A stretch of 64,000 nt of DNA from an uncultured Spiribacter sp. (GCA_937884605.1 CALGDM010000018.1:79527-143526), one strand, 5' to 3'; counted from the first letter of the stretch, positions 50,023 to 63,346 are shown. The notes: a model not told the origin generated them from the letters alone. Translations and numbers: made by a program.

Positions 50023-51495
50023 ATGCAAGCACTGCCCCATGCCCTCTATACCCCCGCGCAGGTCCGCGAGCTCGATCGTCGTGCCATCGAGCACGAGGGC
50101 ATTCCCGGGCGTGTGCTGATGGCCCGCGCCGGCCGTTCGGCCTGGCAGGCCCTGCAACGGCGCTGGCCGCAACCGGGCCGGTTGCTGGTGTTGTGTGGCG
50201 GTGGCAATAACGGCGGCGATGGCTTTGTCATTGCCCGGCGGGCCGCCGAGGCGGGCTGGTCAGTGGATCTGTGGACCATGACCGATCCGAGCAGGCTCGA
50301 GGGCGATGCCCGGCGGGCGGCGGATGCAGCGCTGGCGATGATGGCGCCGATTGACGACGCGCAGCAGGCCCTGAACGGGGCGGATGTCGTGGTCGATGCA
50401 CTGCTTGGCACCGGCCTCGATCGCCCGGTGACCGGGCACCTTGCGACACTGATCGACGCCGTCAATGCGGCCCATGCCCCGGTGATGAGCATCGATGTGC
50501 CCTCGGGGCTGCATGCGGCCACCGGTCGGGTGATGGGCACGGCAGTGCGCGCCGCGATTACCCCGACGTTCATCGGCCTCAAGCAGGGGCTTTTTACCGG
50601 GGATGCCGCTGACTATGTCGGCGCAATCCTGTTCGACGGGCTGGGTGTCCCGGATACCGTTTATGCGGGCATAGCGCCGGTGGCCTGGCGCCTGCCGGAA
50701 TCGGCGCTGGCAAGCGCCCTGGTGCAGCGGGCGCGGACGGCGCACAAGGGGGCGTTTGGTCACGTGCGGGTGCTGGGCGGCGATCACGGCATGGGCGGTG
50801 CGGTGCGCATGGCCGGTGAGGCCGCGGCGCGCAGTGGGGCCGGGCGCGTGTCGGTGATGACCCGGCCGGCCCATGTCGCTGCCGTGCTGGCGGCGCGGCC
50901 CGAGCTGATGGTCGCGGGGCTGACCGCCGAGGAGCTCCGCGAGGCTGACATCGCCGCGGGTGACACCGTTGCTCTGGGGCCCGGACTGGGCCAGGCGGAA
51001 TGGGGGCGCTGCGGATTCGAGCGGGGCCTGCAGCATGGCGGTGCGCTGGTGGTTGATGCCGATGCCCTCAATCTGCTGGCAACACAGCCCCAGCGTCGCG
51101 ACGACTGGATACTGACGCCACATCCCGGCGAGGCCGCGCGGCTGCTGGACACCGATATCCAGACGGTACTCGATGATCGCTGGGCGAGCGTGGATGCACT
51201 GGTGGCCCGTTATGGCGGCGTGGTGGTCCTCAAGGGCGCGGGCACGCTGATCGCTGACCGGCATCATCGGCGCGTGGCCAACGAGGGCAATCCGGGCATG
51301 GCCAGCGGCGGCATGGGTGATGTGCTCACGGGGGTGATCGCGGGGCTGCGGGCCCAGGGCTGGTCGCCCTTCGAGGCCGCCTGTCTGGGCGTGCAGGCCC
51401 ACGCCCGGGCAGCCGATCGGGCAGCCGCCGGCGGCGAACGCGGACTGTTGGCCGGTGATGTGCTGGCCCATCTGCGCGCGGTCATCAATCCATGA
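50023..51495 (+). CDS. nnr: Bifunctional NAD(P)H-hydrate epimerase/dehydratase
   Basis: Repairs hydrated NAD(P)H. The N-terminal YjeF_N epimerase domain (about 1-215) has LVLCGGGNNGGDGFVIARR and DALLGTGLDRPV. The C-terminal kinase-like dehydratase (about 225-490) has TAHKGAFGHVRVLGGDHGM, VDADALNLLA, TPHPGEAARL and the catalytic NPGMASGGMGDVLTG. The 490 residues match the fused bacterial form. ATG 50023 agrees with the family start; it overlaps tsaE by 4 nt. Confidence 0.96.
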   Translation: MQALPHALYTPAQVRELDRRAIEHEGIPGRVLMARAGRSAWQALQRRWPQPGRLLVLCGGGNNGGDGFVIARRAAEAGWSVDLWTMTDPSRLEGDARRAADAALAMMAPIDDAQQALNGADVVVDALLGTGLDRPVTGHLATLIDAVNAAHAPVMSIDVPSGLHAATGRVMGTAVRAAITPTFIGLKQGLFTGDAADYVGAILFDGLGVPDTVYAGIAPVAWRLPESALASALVQRARTAHKGAFGHVRVLGGDHGMGGAVRMAGEAAARSGAGRVSVMTRPAHVAAVLAARPELMVAGLTAEELREADIAAGDTVALGPGLGQAEWGRCGFERGLQHGGALVVDADALNLLATQPQRRDDWILTPHPGEAARLLDTDIQTVLDDRWASVDALVARYGGVVVLKGAGTLIADRHHRRVANEGNPGMASGGMGDVLTGVIAGLRAQGWSPFEAACLGVQAHARAADRAAAGGERGLLAGDVLAHLRAVINP

Positions 51496-51956
51496 CCCGG
51501 GCGCAGGGTCATCTTGTCGATGAAGCGGCCACCGAGGCGCTGGGGGCGGCGCTGCAGCGCCACCAGCCGGCCCGCGGCTGCGTGCACCTGATTGGCGACC
51601 TTGGCGCCGGCAAGACGACGCTGGTACGCGGCTGGCTGCGGGCGGCGGGCCACGCCGGGGCGGTGCGCAGCCCCACCTACACCCTGATCGAGCCCTATGA
51701 ACAGCTCGGCACGCCGGTCTTCCACCTCGATCTCTATCGGCTCGCGGATCCCGAAGAGCTCGAGTTCATCGGCCTGCGCGACTGGGTGGACGCCGGCCTG
51801 CTGCTGGTGGAGTGGCCGGCCCGGGGCGCGGGCGTACTGCCTCGGCCGGGCCTGAGCGTCTCGCTGGCGGCAGCCGGCAGCGGTCGTGATGTCAGCGTTG
51901 AATGCCATTCCGATGACTGGCCAGCGGCGGCGCAGCTGATTCAGGCGATGGAATAG
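51492..51956 (+). CDS. tsaE: tRNA threonylcarbamoyladenosine synthesis ATPase TsaE
   Basis: ATPase that works with TsaB and TsaD to put t6A on ANN-decoding tRNAs. The 154 residues contain Walker A GDLGAGKTTLVRG, SPTYTLIEPYE and FHLDLYRLADPEELEFIGL. The nnr-tsaE-amiC-mutL-miaA order is conserved in gammaproteobacteria. ATG overlaps the nnr stop. Confidence 0.96.
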   Translation: MTRAQGHLVDEAATEALGAALQRHQPARGCVHLIGDLGAGKTTLVRGWLRAAGHAGAVRSPTYTLIEPYEQLGTPVFHLDLYRLADPEELEFIGLRDWVDAGLLLVEWPARGAGVLPRPGLSVSLAAAGSGRDVSVECHSDDWPAAAQLIQAME

Positions 51957-52031
51957 GACATGGCGCTATCCTGCTATGAATACAGGCATTTCTTGAAATC
52001 AGCATCGGCGTATGGCGTACTCACAGGCATC

Positions 52032-53366
52032 ATGTGTATTCGTGCCTGGATTGTCTTGATTGCCATCGCCGTGGCGATGCTGCCAGCGGTCGCCGGTGCC
52101 GCGCCGGGCGCGACGCGGGTCGAGGAGGTGCGCACCTGGGACGGACCCAGTCATACGCGGGTGGTCTTTGACCTGAGCGGGGCACCGGATCATCAACTGT
52201 TCACCCTGACCGATCCGCATCGCGCGGTTATTGATCTGCGTGACGGGCGCATCCATGCCTCCCAGGTCGATGGCATCCGCGATGAGGGGCCGATTCGGCG
52301 GGTCCGCAGCGGGCGCCGCGACGAAGGCGTGCGCATCGTGCTTGACCTGGATCGGGCGGTGGCGGCGCAGTCGTTCACCATGGCGCCCAACGACACCGGT
52401 GGGCACCGGCTGGTGGTGGACCTGAGTGATCCCCAATCCGACCCGCCGGCCGATGCCGATGCCAGGGATACCCCGGCGGGCGGTGCCGACGCCGTGCGGC
52501 GGGCCCGGGACCAGGCCGCCGAGCCCTTCGTGGTGGCCATCGATGCCGGTCATGGCGGCAAGGATCCGGGCGCCATCGGTGCCGCGGGCACCTACGAGAA
52601 AAGCATCGTTCTGGCGGTGGCGCGCAAGTTCGCCGACCGCATCAACGCCATTCAGGGCCTTGAATCGGTGCTGATCCGTGACGGCGATTACTACATCGGG
52701 TTGCGTGAGCGCACCCGCAAGGCCCGGGCCGCCGGCGCGGATCTGTTTGTTTCGGTGCATGCCGATGCCTTCCATGATCAGCGCGTCCGCGGTTCGTCGG
52801 TCTTTGTGCTCTCGCGCAACGGGGCGTCCAGTGAAATGGCGCGCATGCTTGCCCGGCGCGAAAACCAGGCCGATCGCATCGGCGGCGTCTCGCTTTCCGA
52901 CAAGGACGAGCAGGTGGCCTCGGTGCTGGTGGATCTGTCCCGCGCCCATACGGTTGAGGAAAGCCTGGATGTGGCGGATGTGCTGTTCAACGAGCTGGGT
53001 GCGCTGGGGGATGTGCACGGCAGTGGCGTCGAGCAGGCGGGCTTTGCGGTCCTGAAGTCGCTCGACATGCCTTCGGTGTTGGTGGAGCTGGCGTTTATCT
53101 CCAACCCCGAAGAAGAGCGGCGGCTGAAGTCGTCGAGCTATCAGCACCAGCTGGCGCGCGGCCTGACCGAGGGCGTTCGTGCCTATGTTGAGCAGACGCG
53201 CCCGGCGCTGGCGCTGGAGGGGGGCGATGAGGAATACCGGGTGCGGCCCGGCGATACCCTGTCGGCCATCGCCCAGCGCCATGCCGTGAGTGTCGGCGAG
53301 CTGCGCCGCGCCAACGAGCTGGCGGGCAGCACCATCGTTGCCGGTCACACGCTGCGGATCCCCTGA
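52032..53366 (+). CDS. amiC: N-acetylmuramoyl-L-alanine amidase, AmiB/AmiC type with LysM
   Basis: Periplasmic amidase that splits septal peptidoglycan during division. From ATG 52032 the 444 residues start with a good signal peptide (MCIRAWIVLIAIAVAMLPAV). The AMIN domain comes next (about 28-140), then the Amidase_3 domain with DAGHGGKDPGA, YEKSIVL, SVHADAF and VELAFISN. A single C-terminal LysM follows (YRVRPGDTLSAIAQRHAV). An ATG at 51960 is also in frame, but it would add 24 residues before the signal peptide and that stretch is AT-rich like a leader. SD is poor for both. Confidence 0.93.
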   Translation: MCIRAWIVLIAIAVAMLPAVAGAAPGATRVEEVRTWDGPSHTRVVFDLSGAPDHQLFTLTDPHRAVIDLRDGRIHASQVDGIRDEGPIRRVRSGRRDEGVRIVLDLDRAVAAQSFTMAPNDTGGHRLVVDLSDPQSDPPADADARDTPAGGADAVRRARDQAAEPFVVAIDAGHGGKDPGAIGAAGTYEKSIVLAVARKFADRINAIQGLESVLIRDGDYYIGLRERTRKARAAGADLFVSVHADAFHDQRVRGSSVFVLSRNGASSEMARMLARRENQADRIGGVSLSDKDEQVASVLVDLSRAHTVEESLDVADVLFNELGALGDVHGSGVEQAGFAVLKSLDMPSVLVELAFISNPEEERRLKSSSYQHQLARGLTEGVRAYVEQTRPALALEGGDEEYRVRPGDTLSAIAQRHAVSVGELRRANELAGSTIVAGHTLRIP

Positions 53367-53371
53367 GCGGC

Positions 53372-55147
53372 ATGCCGATCCAGCGTCTTGCCGCCGAGCT
53401 TGTCAATCAGATCGCCGCCGGCGAGATCATCGAGCGGCCGGCCTCGGTGCTCAAGGAACTGCTCGAGAATGCCCTCGATGCCGGCGCGCAGAGCGTGCAG
53501 ATCGATATCGAGGCGGGCGGGCTCACACTGATTCGTGTGCGCGATGACGGGCGCGGCATGACGGCGGCCGATCTGCCCCTCGCCGTCGAATCCCACGCCA
53601 CCAGCAAGATCGGCGCGCTGGACGATCTCGAGCATATCGCCACCCTCGGGTTTCGGGGCGAGGCATTGCCCAGCATTGCCTCGGTGGCCGCGCTGCAGAT
53701 CACGTCGCGAGCGGCCGCCGAATCGCATGGCTACTGCCTGACCCCCAGCGAGTCGGCCACCCCTGCGCCGGCGCCGCATCCTCCGGGTACCACGGTGACG
53801 GTGCGGGACCTTTTTCATGCGGTGCCGGCCCGGCGCAAGTTTCTGCGAACCGAGCGCACCGAACTGCGCCACATCCAGGAACTGGTCCGTCGGGTCGCGC
53901 TGGGCCGCCCCGAGGTGGGCTTTGCGCTCACCCATAACGGCCGGCGGCTGCTGGACCTGCCGGCGCTGGGACCAGCGGCGGCGGAACGGCGCGTGGGCGA
54001 GCTGATGGGCAGTGGCTTTGTCGATGCGTCGCTGCGCGTCGATGCCGAAGCGGCGGGGCTGCGCCTGCAGGGCTGGCTGGGCCTGCCGACGGCATCGCGC
54101 GGGCAGCCCGACCTGCAGTATGTCTATCTCAACGGCCGCATGATCCGGGATCGGCTGGTGATGCAGGCATTGCGTCGGGCCTACAGCGATGTGCTGTTCA
54201 AAGACCGTTATCCGGCGTATCTGCTGCACCTGCAGATGGATCCGGCGCGGGTCGATGTGAACGTGCATCCGACCAAGCATGAGGTGCGTTTCCGCGACAG
54301 CCGACTGATCTTTGATTTTCTGCACCGCCAGGTGGAGCGCGCCCTGGCTCAGGGGGGTGCGAGTGCCGCCATGGTCGCGTCGCCCGAGCCCGCCGGATCG
54401 GCGGACGAGCCCCGACCGGGCGGCGGGTCGATGTCGGGCGCTGCTCCGGCGGCACCGGCGCCGCAGACCGGTGCGCTGGCCTTGCCCCTGGCCGAAGCCC
54501 GAGCCGTCTACAGCGATACCCTGACCCCGCCCGCGCCCGAGGGCCCGGCCGCCACCGAGTCTGTCCCGCGGCTCGGGCATGCCGTGGCGCAGATTCACGG
54601 CGTCTACGTGCTTGCCGAATCGGCCAGCGGCCTGATTCTGGTGGACATGCACGCGGCCCACGAACGCATTGTCTACGAACGGCTCAAGCGCCAGTACCTG
54701 GATGACGGCGTGGCTCGCCAGCCCTTGCTGATGCCGGTAGCGGTGAGCGTGACGCCGGCCGAGGCCGATCTGGTGGAGGACAGTCAGCCACTGCTCGAGG
54801 CGGTGGGCCTGGAGGTGGATCGGGTCGGCCCCGAGCAGCTGCGGCTGCGCGGCGTCCCGGCGCTGCTGGCGCAAGCGGACGGCGAGGCGCTGCTGCGCGA
54901 TGTGCTGGCGGATCTGCGGGTCGACCGGGGGGCGGTCGCTGTCGAGCAGCGCCAGCAGCATCTGCTGGCGACCATGGGCTGTCATGGCTCGGTGCGGGCC
55001 AATCGTCGTCTGGCGCTGGCCGAGCAGGAGAACCTGCTGCGTGAAATGGAGCGCACGCCCAATATCGATCAGTGCAACCATGGCCGTCCCACCTGGGTGT
55101 CCCTCGGCATGGCGGATCTTGATCGACTGTTTCTGCGCGGGCGCTAG
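53372..55147 (+). CDS. mutL: DNA mismatch repair protein MutL with endonuclease motif
   Basis: Links MutS to downstream repair. The N-terminal GHKL ATPase (about 1-330) has ELLENALDAGA, DDGRGM and GFRGEALPSIA. A Pro/Ala-rich linker separates the C-terminal dimerisation domain. That domain keeps the metal-dependent nuclease signature DMHAAHERIVYE and a C-terminal CNHGRPTW, so this MutL should nick DNA itself, unlike E. coli MutL which relies on MutH. Length 591. It lies 5 nt after amiC. Confidence 0.96.
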   Translation: MPIQRLAAELVNQIAAGEIIERPASVLKELLENALDAGAQSVQIDIEAGGLTLIRVRDDGRGMTAADLPLAVESHATSKIGALDDLEHIATLGFRGEALPSIASVAALQITSRAAAESHGYCLTPSESATPAPAPHPPGTTVTVRDLFHAVPARRKFLRTERTELRHIQELVRRVALGRPEVGFALTHNGRRLLDLPALGPAAAERRVGELMGSGFVDASLRVDAEAAGLRLQGWLGLPTASRGQPDLQYVYLNGRMIRDRLVMQALRRAYSDVLFKDRYPAYLLHLQMDPARVDVNVHPTKHEVRFRDSRLIFDFLHRQVERALAQGGASAAMVASPEPAGSADEPRPGGGSMSGAAPAAPAPQTGALALPLAEARAVYSDTLTPPAPEGPAATESVPRLGHAVAQIHGVYVLAESASGLILVDMHAAHERIVYERLKRQYLDDGVARQPLLMPVAVSVTPAEADLVEDSQPLLEAVGLEVDRVGPEQLRLRGVPALLAQADGEALLRDVLADLRVDRGAVAVEQRQQHLLATMGCHGSVRANRRLALAEQENLLREMERTPNIDQCNHGRPTWVSLGMADLDRLFLRGR

Positions 55148-55152
55148 TGATC

Positions 55153-56091
55153 ATGACAACCGATGCGCTCCCGGTGGTCTGTCTGATGGGGCCCACGGCG
55201 GCGGGCAAGACCGATCTGGCTCTGGACCTGCATGCCCGCGGTGGCGTGGATCTGATCAGCGTCGATTCGGCGATGGTCTATCGGGGCATGGACATCGGCA
55301 CCGCCAAACCCTCGCCGGTGGTTCAGGCCCAGGCCCCGCATGCGCTGATCGACATCCGCGACCCGGCCGAGGCGTATTCCGCCGCGGAGTTTGTGAGCGA
55401 TGCCCACGCCCATATCGAGGCGGCGCGGCGGGCCGGACGCGTGCCGGTGCTGGTGGGCGGGACCATGCTCTATTTTCGCTCGCTGCTGCGCGGCCTGTCG
55501 CGCCTGCCACCGGCGGATGCCGGGGTGCGGGCGCGTCTCGAGGCGCAGGCCGAGGCGCGGGGCTGGCCGGCCCTGCATGCGCGTCTGGCCGGCGTCGATC
55601 CGGTCACCGCGGATCGTCTGCACCGCAATGACGCCCAGCGCATCCAGCGCGCACTGGAGGTCTACGAGCTGACCGGTCAGTCGCTCAGTTGTCTGCAATC
55701 GGCGGCGGCGCCGGAACCGTTGCCCGGTCCTGTCGTCAAAGTAGGGGTAATGCCCGCGTCCCGGTCGGTACTGCATGCACGGATCGAACAGCGCTTTCGC
55801 GCCATGCTTGCCGAGGGTGTGATTGACGAGGTGGCCGGGCTTTGGGCGCGACCTGACATCCACGCCGATCTGCCTGCCATGCGGGCGGTCGGGTACCGCC
55901 AGATTGTCGAGTATCTCGACGGCCGGATCGGCCGCGACGACCTGGCGTTTCGGGGCACGGTGGCGACGCGCCAGTTTGCCCGTCGCCAGGTCACCTGGCT
56001 GCGTCGCGAGGACGGCCTGGAATGGCTCGATCCGCTGGCGCACAAGCCCTGTGACACGCTTAGTGATCTCATCAATCGCGTGGTAGCGTAG
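55153..56091 (+). CDS. miaA: tRNA dimethylallyltransferase MiaA
   Basis: Transfers a dimethylallyl group to A37 of tRNAs that read UNN codons. The 312 residues have P-loop GPTAAGKT near the start, the catalytic Asp and Thr in [17 protein letters not shown], then [15 protein letters not shown] and [14 protein letters not shown] 55153 is preferred; an in-frame GTG at 55147 overlaps the mutL stop. Confidence 0.97.
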   Translation: MTTDALPVVCLMGPTAAGKTDLALDLHARGGVDLISVDSAMVYRGMDIGTAKPSPVVQAQAPHALIDIRDPAEAYSAAEFVSDAHAHIEAARRAGRVPVLVGGTMLYFRSLLRGLSRLPPADAGVRARLEAQAEARGWPALHARLAGVDPVTADRLHRNDAQRIQRALEVYELTGQSLSCLQSAAAPEPLPGPVVKVGVMPASRSVLHARIEQRFRAMLAEGVIDEVAGLWARPDIHADLPAMRAVGYRQIVEYLDGRIGRDDLAFRGTVATRQFARRQVTWLRREDGLEWLDPLAHKPCDTLSDLINRVVA

Positions 56092-56144
56092 GGATCGAAA
56101 CAGACAATAATAATCGCCGCGAACAAGCAAGGAGTCACGGCATC

Positions 56145-56396
56145 ATGTCGAAAGGACAATCACTGCAGGAGCCCTTCCTCAACGCGCTTCGCAAGGAAAA
56201 GGTCCCGGTGTCGATCTATCTGGTCAATGGCATCAAGCTTCAGGGCCAGGTGGATTCGTTCGACCAGTTCGTGATCCTGCTTCGCAACTCGATCAGTCAG
56301 CTGGTCTACAAGCACGCCATTTCCACGATTGTGCCATCGCGCAACGTCCGCGAGCTTCTGCAGGAGGAGCGAGATCCCGAAACCGACGAGGACTGA
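56145..56396 (+). CDS. hfq: RNA chaperone Hfq
   Basis: Hexameric RNA chaperone that supports small-RNA regulation. The 83 residues include Sm1 ([20 protein letters not shown]) and Sm2 ([12 protein letters not shown]). The C-terminal tail is short and acidic ([10 protein letters not shown]), unlike the longer E. coli tail. AAGGAG lies about 11 nt before the ATG. Upstream AATAAT could be a -10. Confidence 0.98.
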   Translation: MSKGQSLQEPFLNALRKEKVPVSIYLVNGIKLQGQVDSFDQFVILLRNSISQLVYKHAISTIVPSRNVRELLQEERDPETDED

Positions 56397-57747
56397 AGCC
56401 ACTCCGACGCTGGAGACCGCACCGGCACAGCTTTTCGACCGCCCGGGTGGCGGCGAGAACGCCATTCTTGTCCAGGTGGACGATGGCATGGTCGACGCCG
56501 ACGAGGCATTGCGCGAGTTCGAGGCCCTGGCCCGGTCCGCGGGTGCCGAGGTGGTGGCCCGACAGACCGGCCGGCGACGCAAGCCCGACCCGCGCACCTA
56601 CCTGGGGGGCGGCAAAGTCGACGAGCTGCGCGAAGCGATGGGTGAGCACGGGGCCGATCTGGTGCTGATCAACCACGCCCTGTCGCCGGTACAGGAACGC
56701 AACCTCGAGCACGCCCTGCAGTGCCGGGTGCTTGATCGGACGGGACTGATCCTGGATATCTTCGCGCAGCGCGCCCGCTCCCACGAGGGCAAGCTGCAGG
56801 TCGAGCTTGCGCAGCTCCGGCATCTGGCCAGTCGGCTGGTGCGGGGCTGGTCGCATCTCGAGCGCCAGAAGGGTGGCATCGGACTGCGGGGCCCCGGCGA
56901 GACCCAGCTCGAGCTCGACCGGCGGATGCTGGGCACCCGCATCCGCCAGCTCGAAAAGCGACTGGCACGGGTCCGCCAGCAGCGCGATCAGGGCCGCAAG
57001 GCGCGTCGTCAGCAGGATCTGCCCGCGGTGTCGCTGGTGGGCTATACCAATGCCGGTAAGTCGACGCTGTTCAACCGCGTTGCGGCCTCCGGGGTGTATG
57101 CCGCGGATCAGTTGTTCGCCACCCTCGACACCACCCTGCGGCGCATCGAGCTGCCCGGTGGCGAGGCGGCGGTCATCGCCGACACCGTGGGGTTCATCCG
57201 CGATCTGCCGCCGCAACTGGTCGCGGCATTCCGCTCCACCCTCGAGGAGGTGGTCGAAGCCGAGCTGCTGGTGCACATCATCGATGCCGCCGATCCCATT
57301 CGCGAGGAGAATGCCCGTGAGGTCGAATCGGTGCTCGAGGCGCTGGGCGCCGACGAGGTGCCGCAGCTGCGGGTCTACAACAAGATTGATGCCCGCGGGG
57401 TGGCGCCGCGCATCGACCGCGACGCCCACGGCCGGCCGGTGGCGGTGTGGCTGTCGGCGGCAACCGGCGCCGGGCTGGAGCTGTTCCATGCCGCCATCGC
57501 CGAGCGGGTCAGCGCCGAGCAGGCGCGCGGCGTGATTCGGCTCAGCCCCGCGGAGGGCCGGCTGCGGGCGCGTTTCTACGGCCTCGGGGATGTGCTCGAC
57601 GAGCGCATCACCGAGAGCGGCGCGATCGAACTGACGGTGGAATTGCCGGCCCGGGCGCTGGCAAGACTCTATCGACACGAGGGTCTGACCGCGGAACTCA
57701 TTCCGCTCACCGATGCCAACTTGCCGGCGGACGCAGTGGCTCATTAG
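56329..57747 (+). CDS. hflX: Ribosome-associated GTPase HflX (start uncertain)
   Basis: GTPase that binds the 50S subunit and rescues or splits stalled ribosomes. The conserved body begins [16 protein letters not shown] and has the N-terminal HflX domain ([26 protein letters not shown]), [17 protein letters not shown], and the G domain with [19 protein letters not shown] and NKID. No ATG or GTG occurs in frame near the expected start. The first permitted codon is TTG 56329, 68 nt inside hfq; a CTG at 56410 just after hfq fits the family length better. The coordinates given are the longest possibility. Confidence 0.92.
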   Translation: MCHRATSASFCRRSEIPKPTRTEATPTLETAPAQLFDRPGGGENAILVQVDDGMVDADEALREFEALARSAGAEVVARQTGRRRKPDPRTYLGGGKVDELREAMGEHGADLVLINHALSPVQERNLEHALQCRVLDRTGLILDIFAQRARSHEGKLQVELAQLRHLASRLVRGWSHLERQKGGIGLRGPGETQLELDRRMLGTRIRQLEKRLARVRQQRDQGRKARRQQDLPAVSLVGYTNAGKSTLFNRVAASGVYAADQLFATLDTTLRRIELPGGEAAVIADTVGFIRDLPPQLVAAFRSTLEEVVEAELLVHIIDAADPIREENAREVESVLEALGADEVPQLRVYNKIDARGVAPRIDRDAHGRPVAVWLSAATGAGLELFHAAIAERVSAEQARGVIRLSPAEGRLRARFYGLGDVLDERITESGAIELTVELPARALARLYRHEGLTAELIPLTDANLPADAVAH

Positions 57748-57802
57748 AATCCCCGGTCTGGTGCGACGCACAGCGCCAGCCGATCATTACTGGAGAACAT
57801 TC

Positions 57803-59056
57803 ATGGCCTGGAACGAACCCGGCGGCAACAACCGCGATCCCTGGAGCAGTGGCGGGGGCAATCGCGGCGGCAATCAGGGCCCGCCCGACCTCGATGAGGC
57901 AATTCGCAAAGCCAAGCAGCGTCTCGAAGGACTGTTCGGTAAAAAGAGTGGCGGTGGCCGCGGAACCGGCGGCAGCGATGGGGGCCGCGGTCGCAGCGGG
58001 TCCGGGATGCCGAGTGCCAAGGGCATCGGCATTATTGTCGCGGTCCTGGTCGGTGTCTGGCTCCTGTCCGGGATCTACATCGTCGACCAGGGGACCCGCG
58101 GCGTCGTCACCCGATTCGGGGAATTCCAGCAGACCGCGGGCCCCGGGCCGCACTGGCATTGGCCCTATCCGATCAGTGCGGTGCAGACGGTGGATGTCTC
58201 CCAGCGCCGGCGCGTGACCATCGGCTACCAGGCGGTGGCGGCCCAGCAGACGCGGCCGGTGCTCTCGGAAGCGCTCATGCTGACTGAAGACGAAAACATC
58301 GTGAATGTGCAGCTGGCGGTCCAGTACACCATCTCCAACGCGGCGGACTTCCTGTTCAATTTCGTGCAGCCCGAGGCCACGCTCAAGAGTGTGACCGAAA
58401 GCGCGCTGCGCGAGATCGTCGGCAAGCGCAACATGGACTTCGTGATCACCGAGGGGCGGACCGAGGTCGCCCAGCAGACGCGTGAGCTGGTGGTCGAGAC
58501 GATGGATGGCTACAACGCGGGGATCAACGTGGTCGAGGTGGTCATTCAGGATGCGCAGCCGCCGGAGCAGGTGCAGGGCGCATTCGAGGATGCCATCAAG
58601 GCGCGTGAGGACCGCGAGCGGCTGATCAATCAGGCCGAGGCCTATCGCAACGAAGTGATCCCTCGGGCGCAGGGTCAGGCCGCGCGTCTGACCGAGGAAG
58701 CCCAGGGCTATACGGCGCGGATCGTGCAGAACGCCCGCGGTGATGCCAGTCGCTTCAGCCAGCAGCAGGAGGCCTACGCCCAGGCGCCGCGGGTTACTCG
58801 TGACCGGCTCTACATCGATACGATGGAGCGGGTGCTCGGCAACACCGGCAAGGTGCTGATCGACAACGAGTCGAGCCAGCAGCTGATGTACCTGCCGCTC
58901 GATCGCATGATGCGCTCGGGTGGGGCGTCAGCCAGCGGGTCGGGTGACACCGCCGGGTCGTCCATGAACAACGCCGTCTCGAGCAATAGCAGCTCGAGCG
59001 GCTCACAGAGCAGCAGCGCATCGAGCGGTTCGCTGCGGATGCGGGAGACACGCTAA
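57803..59056 (+). CDS. hflK: HflK, SPFH-domain regulator of the FtsH protease
   Basis: Membrane-anchored partner of HflC that surrounds FtsH. The 417-residue protein starts with a Gly/Asn-rich cytoplasmic segment, one membrane helix (about 73-93), then the periplasmic SPFH domain (YIVDQGTRGVVTRFGEF onward) and a long helical region. The C-terminus is Ser/Gly-rich. ATG 57803 has GGAGA 7 nt upstream and matches the family start MAWNEPG. The TAA stop overlaps the hflC ATG by 1 nt. Confidence 0.96.
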   Translation: MAWNEPGGNNRDPWSSGGGNRGGNQGPPDLDEAIRKAKQRLEGLFGKKSGGGRGTGGSDGGRGRSGSGMPSAKGIGIIVAVLVGVWLLSGIYIVDQGTRGVVTRFGEFQQTAGPGPHWHWPYPISAVQTVDVSQRRRVTIGYQAVAAQQTRPVLSEALMLTEDENIVNVQLAVQYTISNAADFLFNFVQPEATLKSVTESALREIVGKRNMDFVITEGRTEVAQQTRELVVETMDGYNAGINVVEVVIQDAQPPEQVQGAFEDAIKAREDRERLINQAEAYRNEVIPRAQGQAARLTEEAQGYTARIVQNARGDASRFSQQQEAYAQAPRVTRDRLYIDTMERVLGNTGKVLIDNESSQQLMYLPLDRMMRSGGASASGSGDTAGSSMNNAVSSNSSSSGSQSSSASSGSLRMRETR

Positions 59057-59937
59057 TGAATCGCCTGAGTGCAATCGTGGCGGCGGTAGTCCTGCTGCTG
59101 GTCATTGGAATCACCTTCGGCACGTTCACGGTCAAGGAGACCGAACGGGCGCTGAAGTTTCGGCTGGGTGAAGTCGTTCGAACCGACTTTGAACCGGGGC
59201 TGTACTTTCAGGTCCCGTTCGTGAACAACGTCCGCAAGGTTGACGCCCGGGTCCAGACGCTGGATGAGAGTCCACAGCGTTTTCTGACCAGCGAGCAGAA
59301 AAACCTGATCGTCGACACCTTCGTGAAATGGCGGGTGGAAGACGTCGAGCAGTACTATGTGACGGTGCGGGCCAACCCGCGCGAGGCCAACCTGCGGCTC
59401 TCGGAAATCGTCCGCGATGGGCTGCGGGCCGAATTCGGTAAGCGGACCGTCCAGGAGGTGATCTCCGGGGATCGGGCCGAGATCATGGATCTGCTGACGG
59501 CGGCCGCGAGCGAGGCCGGCAACTCGCTGGGCGTGACCGTGCTGGATGTCCGCCTCCAGCGCGTGGATCTGCCCGAGGGAGTGAGCGAGTCGGTGTTCAA
59601 CCGCATGGTCGCTGCCCGCGAACAGGTCGCGCGTCAGTTCCGGGCCGAAGGTCAGGAAGAGGCTGAGCGGATCCGCTCGGCGGCTGATCGGCGTCGCGAG
59701 GAGATCCTCGCCGAGGCGCGGCGTGAGGCCGAAGAGGTGCGCGGTGCCGCCGACGCCGAGGCCACGCGCGTGTATGCCGAGGCCTATGAAGCCGACGAGG
59801 AGTTCTACCGCTTCTATCGCAGCCTGCGTGCCTACGAGAACACCTTCAACGACGACAGCGACATGCTGGTGCTCTCGCCGGATTCGGAGTTCTTCCGGTA
59901 CTTTGATCAGCTCGATTCGTTAACGACTTCGCCCTGA
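59056..59937 (+). CDS. hflC: HflC, SPFH-domain regulator of the FtsH protease
   Basis: Partner of HflK. The 293 residues have an N-terminal membrane helix (about 5-24), the SPFH domain beginning VKETERALKFRLGEVV, and a helical arm with ARQFRAEGQEEAERIRSAAD and many Glu/Ala/Arg residues. Coupled to hflK by a TAATG overlap. Confidence 0.97.
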   Translation: MNRLSAIVAAVVLLLVIGITFGTFTVKETERALKFRLGEVVRTDFEPGLYFQVPFVNNVRKVDARVQTLDESPQRFLTSEQKNLIVDTFVKWRVEDVEQYYVTVRANPREANLRLSEIVRDGLRAEFGKRTVQEVISGDRAEIMDLLTAAASEAGNSLGVTVLDVRLQRVDLPEGVSESVFNRMVAAREQVARQFRAEGQEEAERIRSAADRRREEILAEARREAEEVRGAADAEATRVYAEAYEADEEFYRFYRSLRAYENTFNDDSDMLVLSPDSEFFRYFDQLDSLTTSP

Positions 59938-59952
59938 TCGGCACGCCCGAGC

Positions 59953-60135
59953 ATGCAGGATCTTCTCACCGCAGTGGCGCTGCTTCTGATTTTCGAGGGG
60001 ATCCTGCCCTTCCTGAGCCCCCGCAATCTGCGACGGGCCCTCTTCTCTATCGTCCAGCAAAATGATAAAAGCCTTCGGCTGACCGGCATGGCATCAATGC
60101 TGGCCGGTATCCTGCTGCTCTATCTGATTCGCTGA
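59953..60135 (+). CDS. DUF2065 small membrane protein
   Basis: A 60-residue protein with two membrane helices (about 3-20 and 43-58), matching DUF2065. The segment FEGILPFLSPRNLRRAL is the family core. It regularly lies between hflC and hisZ or purA in gammaproteobacteria, as here, 15 nt after hflC. Function unknown; a link to the HflKC-FtsH complex is only suggested by position. Confidence 0.88.
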   Translation: MQDLLTAVALLLIFEGILPFLSPRNLRRALFSIVQQNDKSLRLTGMASMLAGILLLYLIR

Positions 60136-60146
60136 AGGACGATTCC

Positions 60147-63335
<3,189 letters not shown>

Positions 63336-63346
63336 CGGGAAACCCC

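Noticed and set aside
51960..52031. A longer amiC starting at ATG 51960
   Set aside because: It would place 24 mostly polar residues before a good signal peptide, and the stretch is AT-rich like an intergenic leader. Kept as an alternative only.
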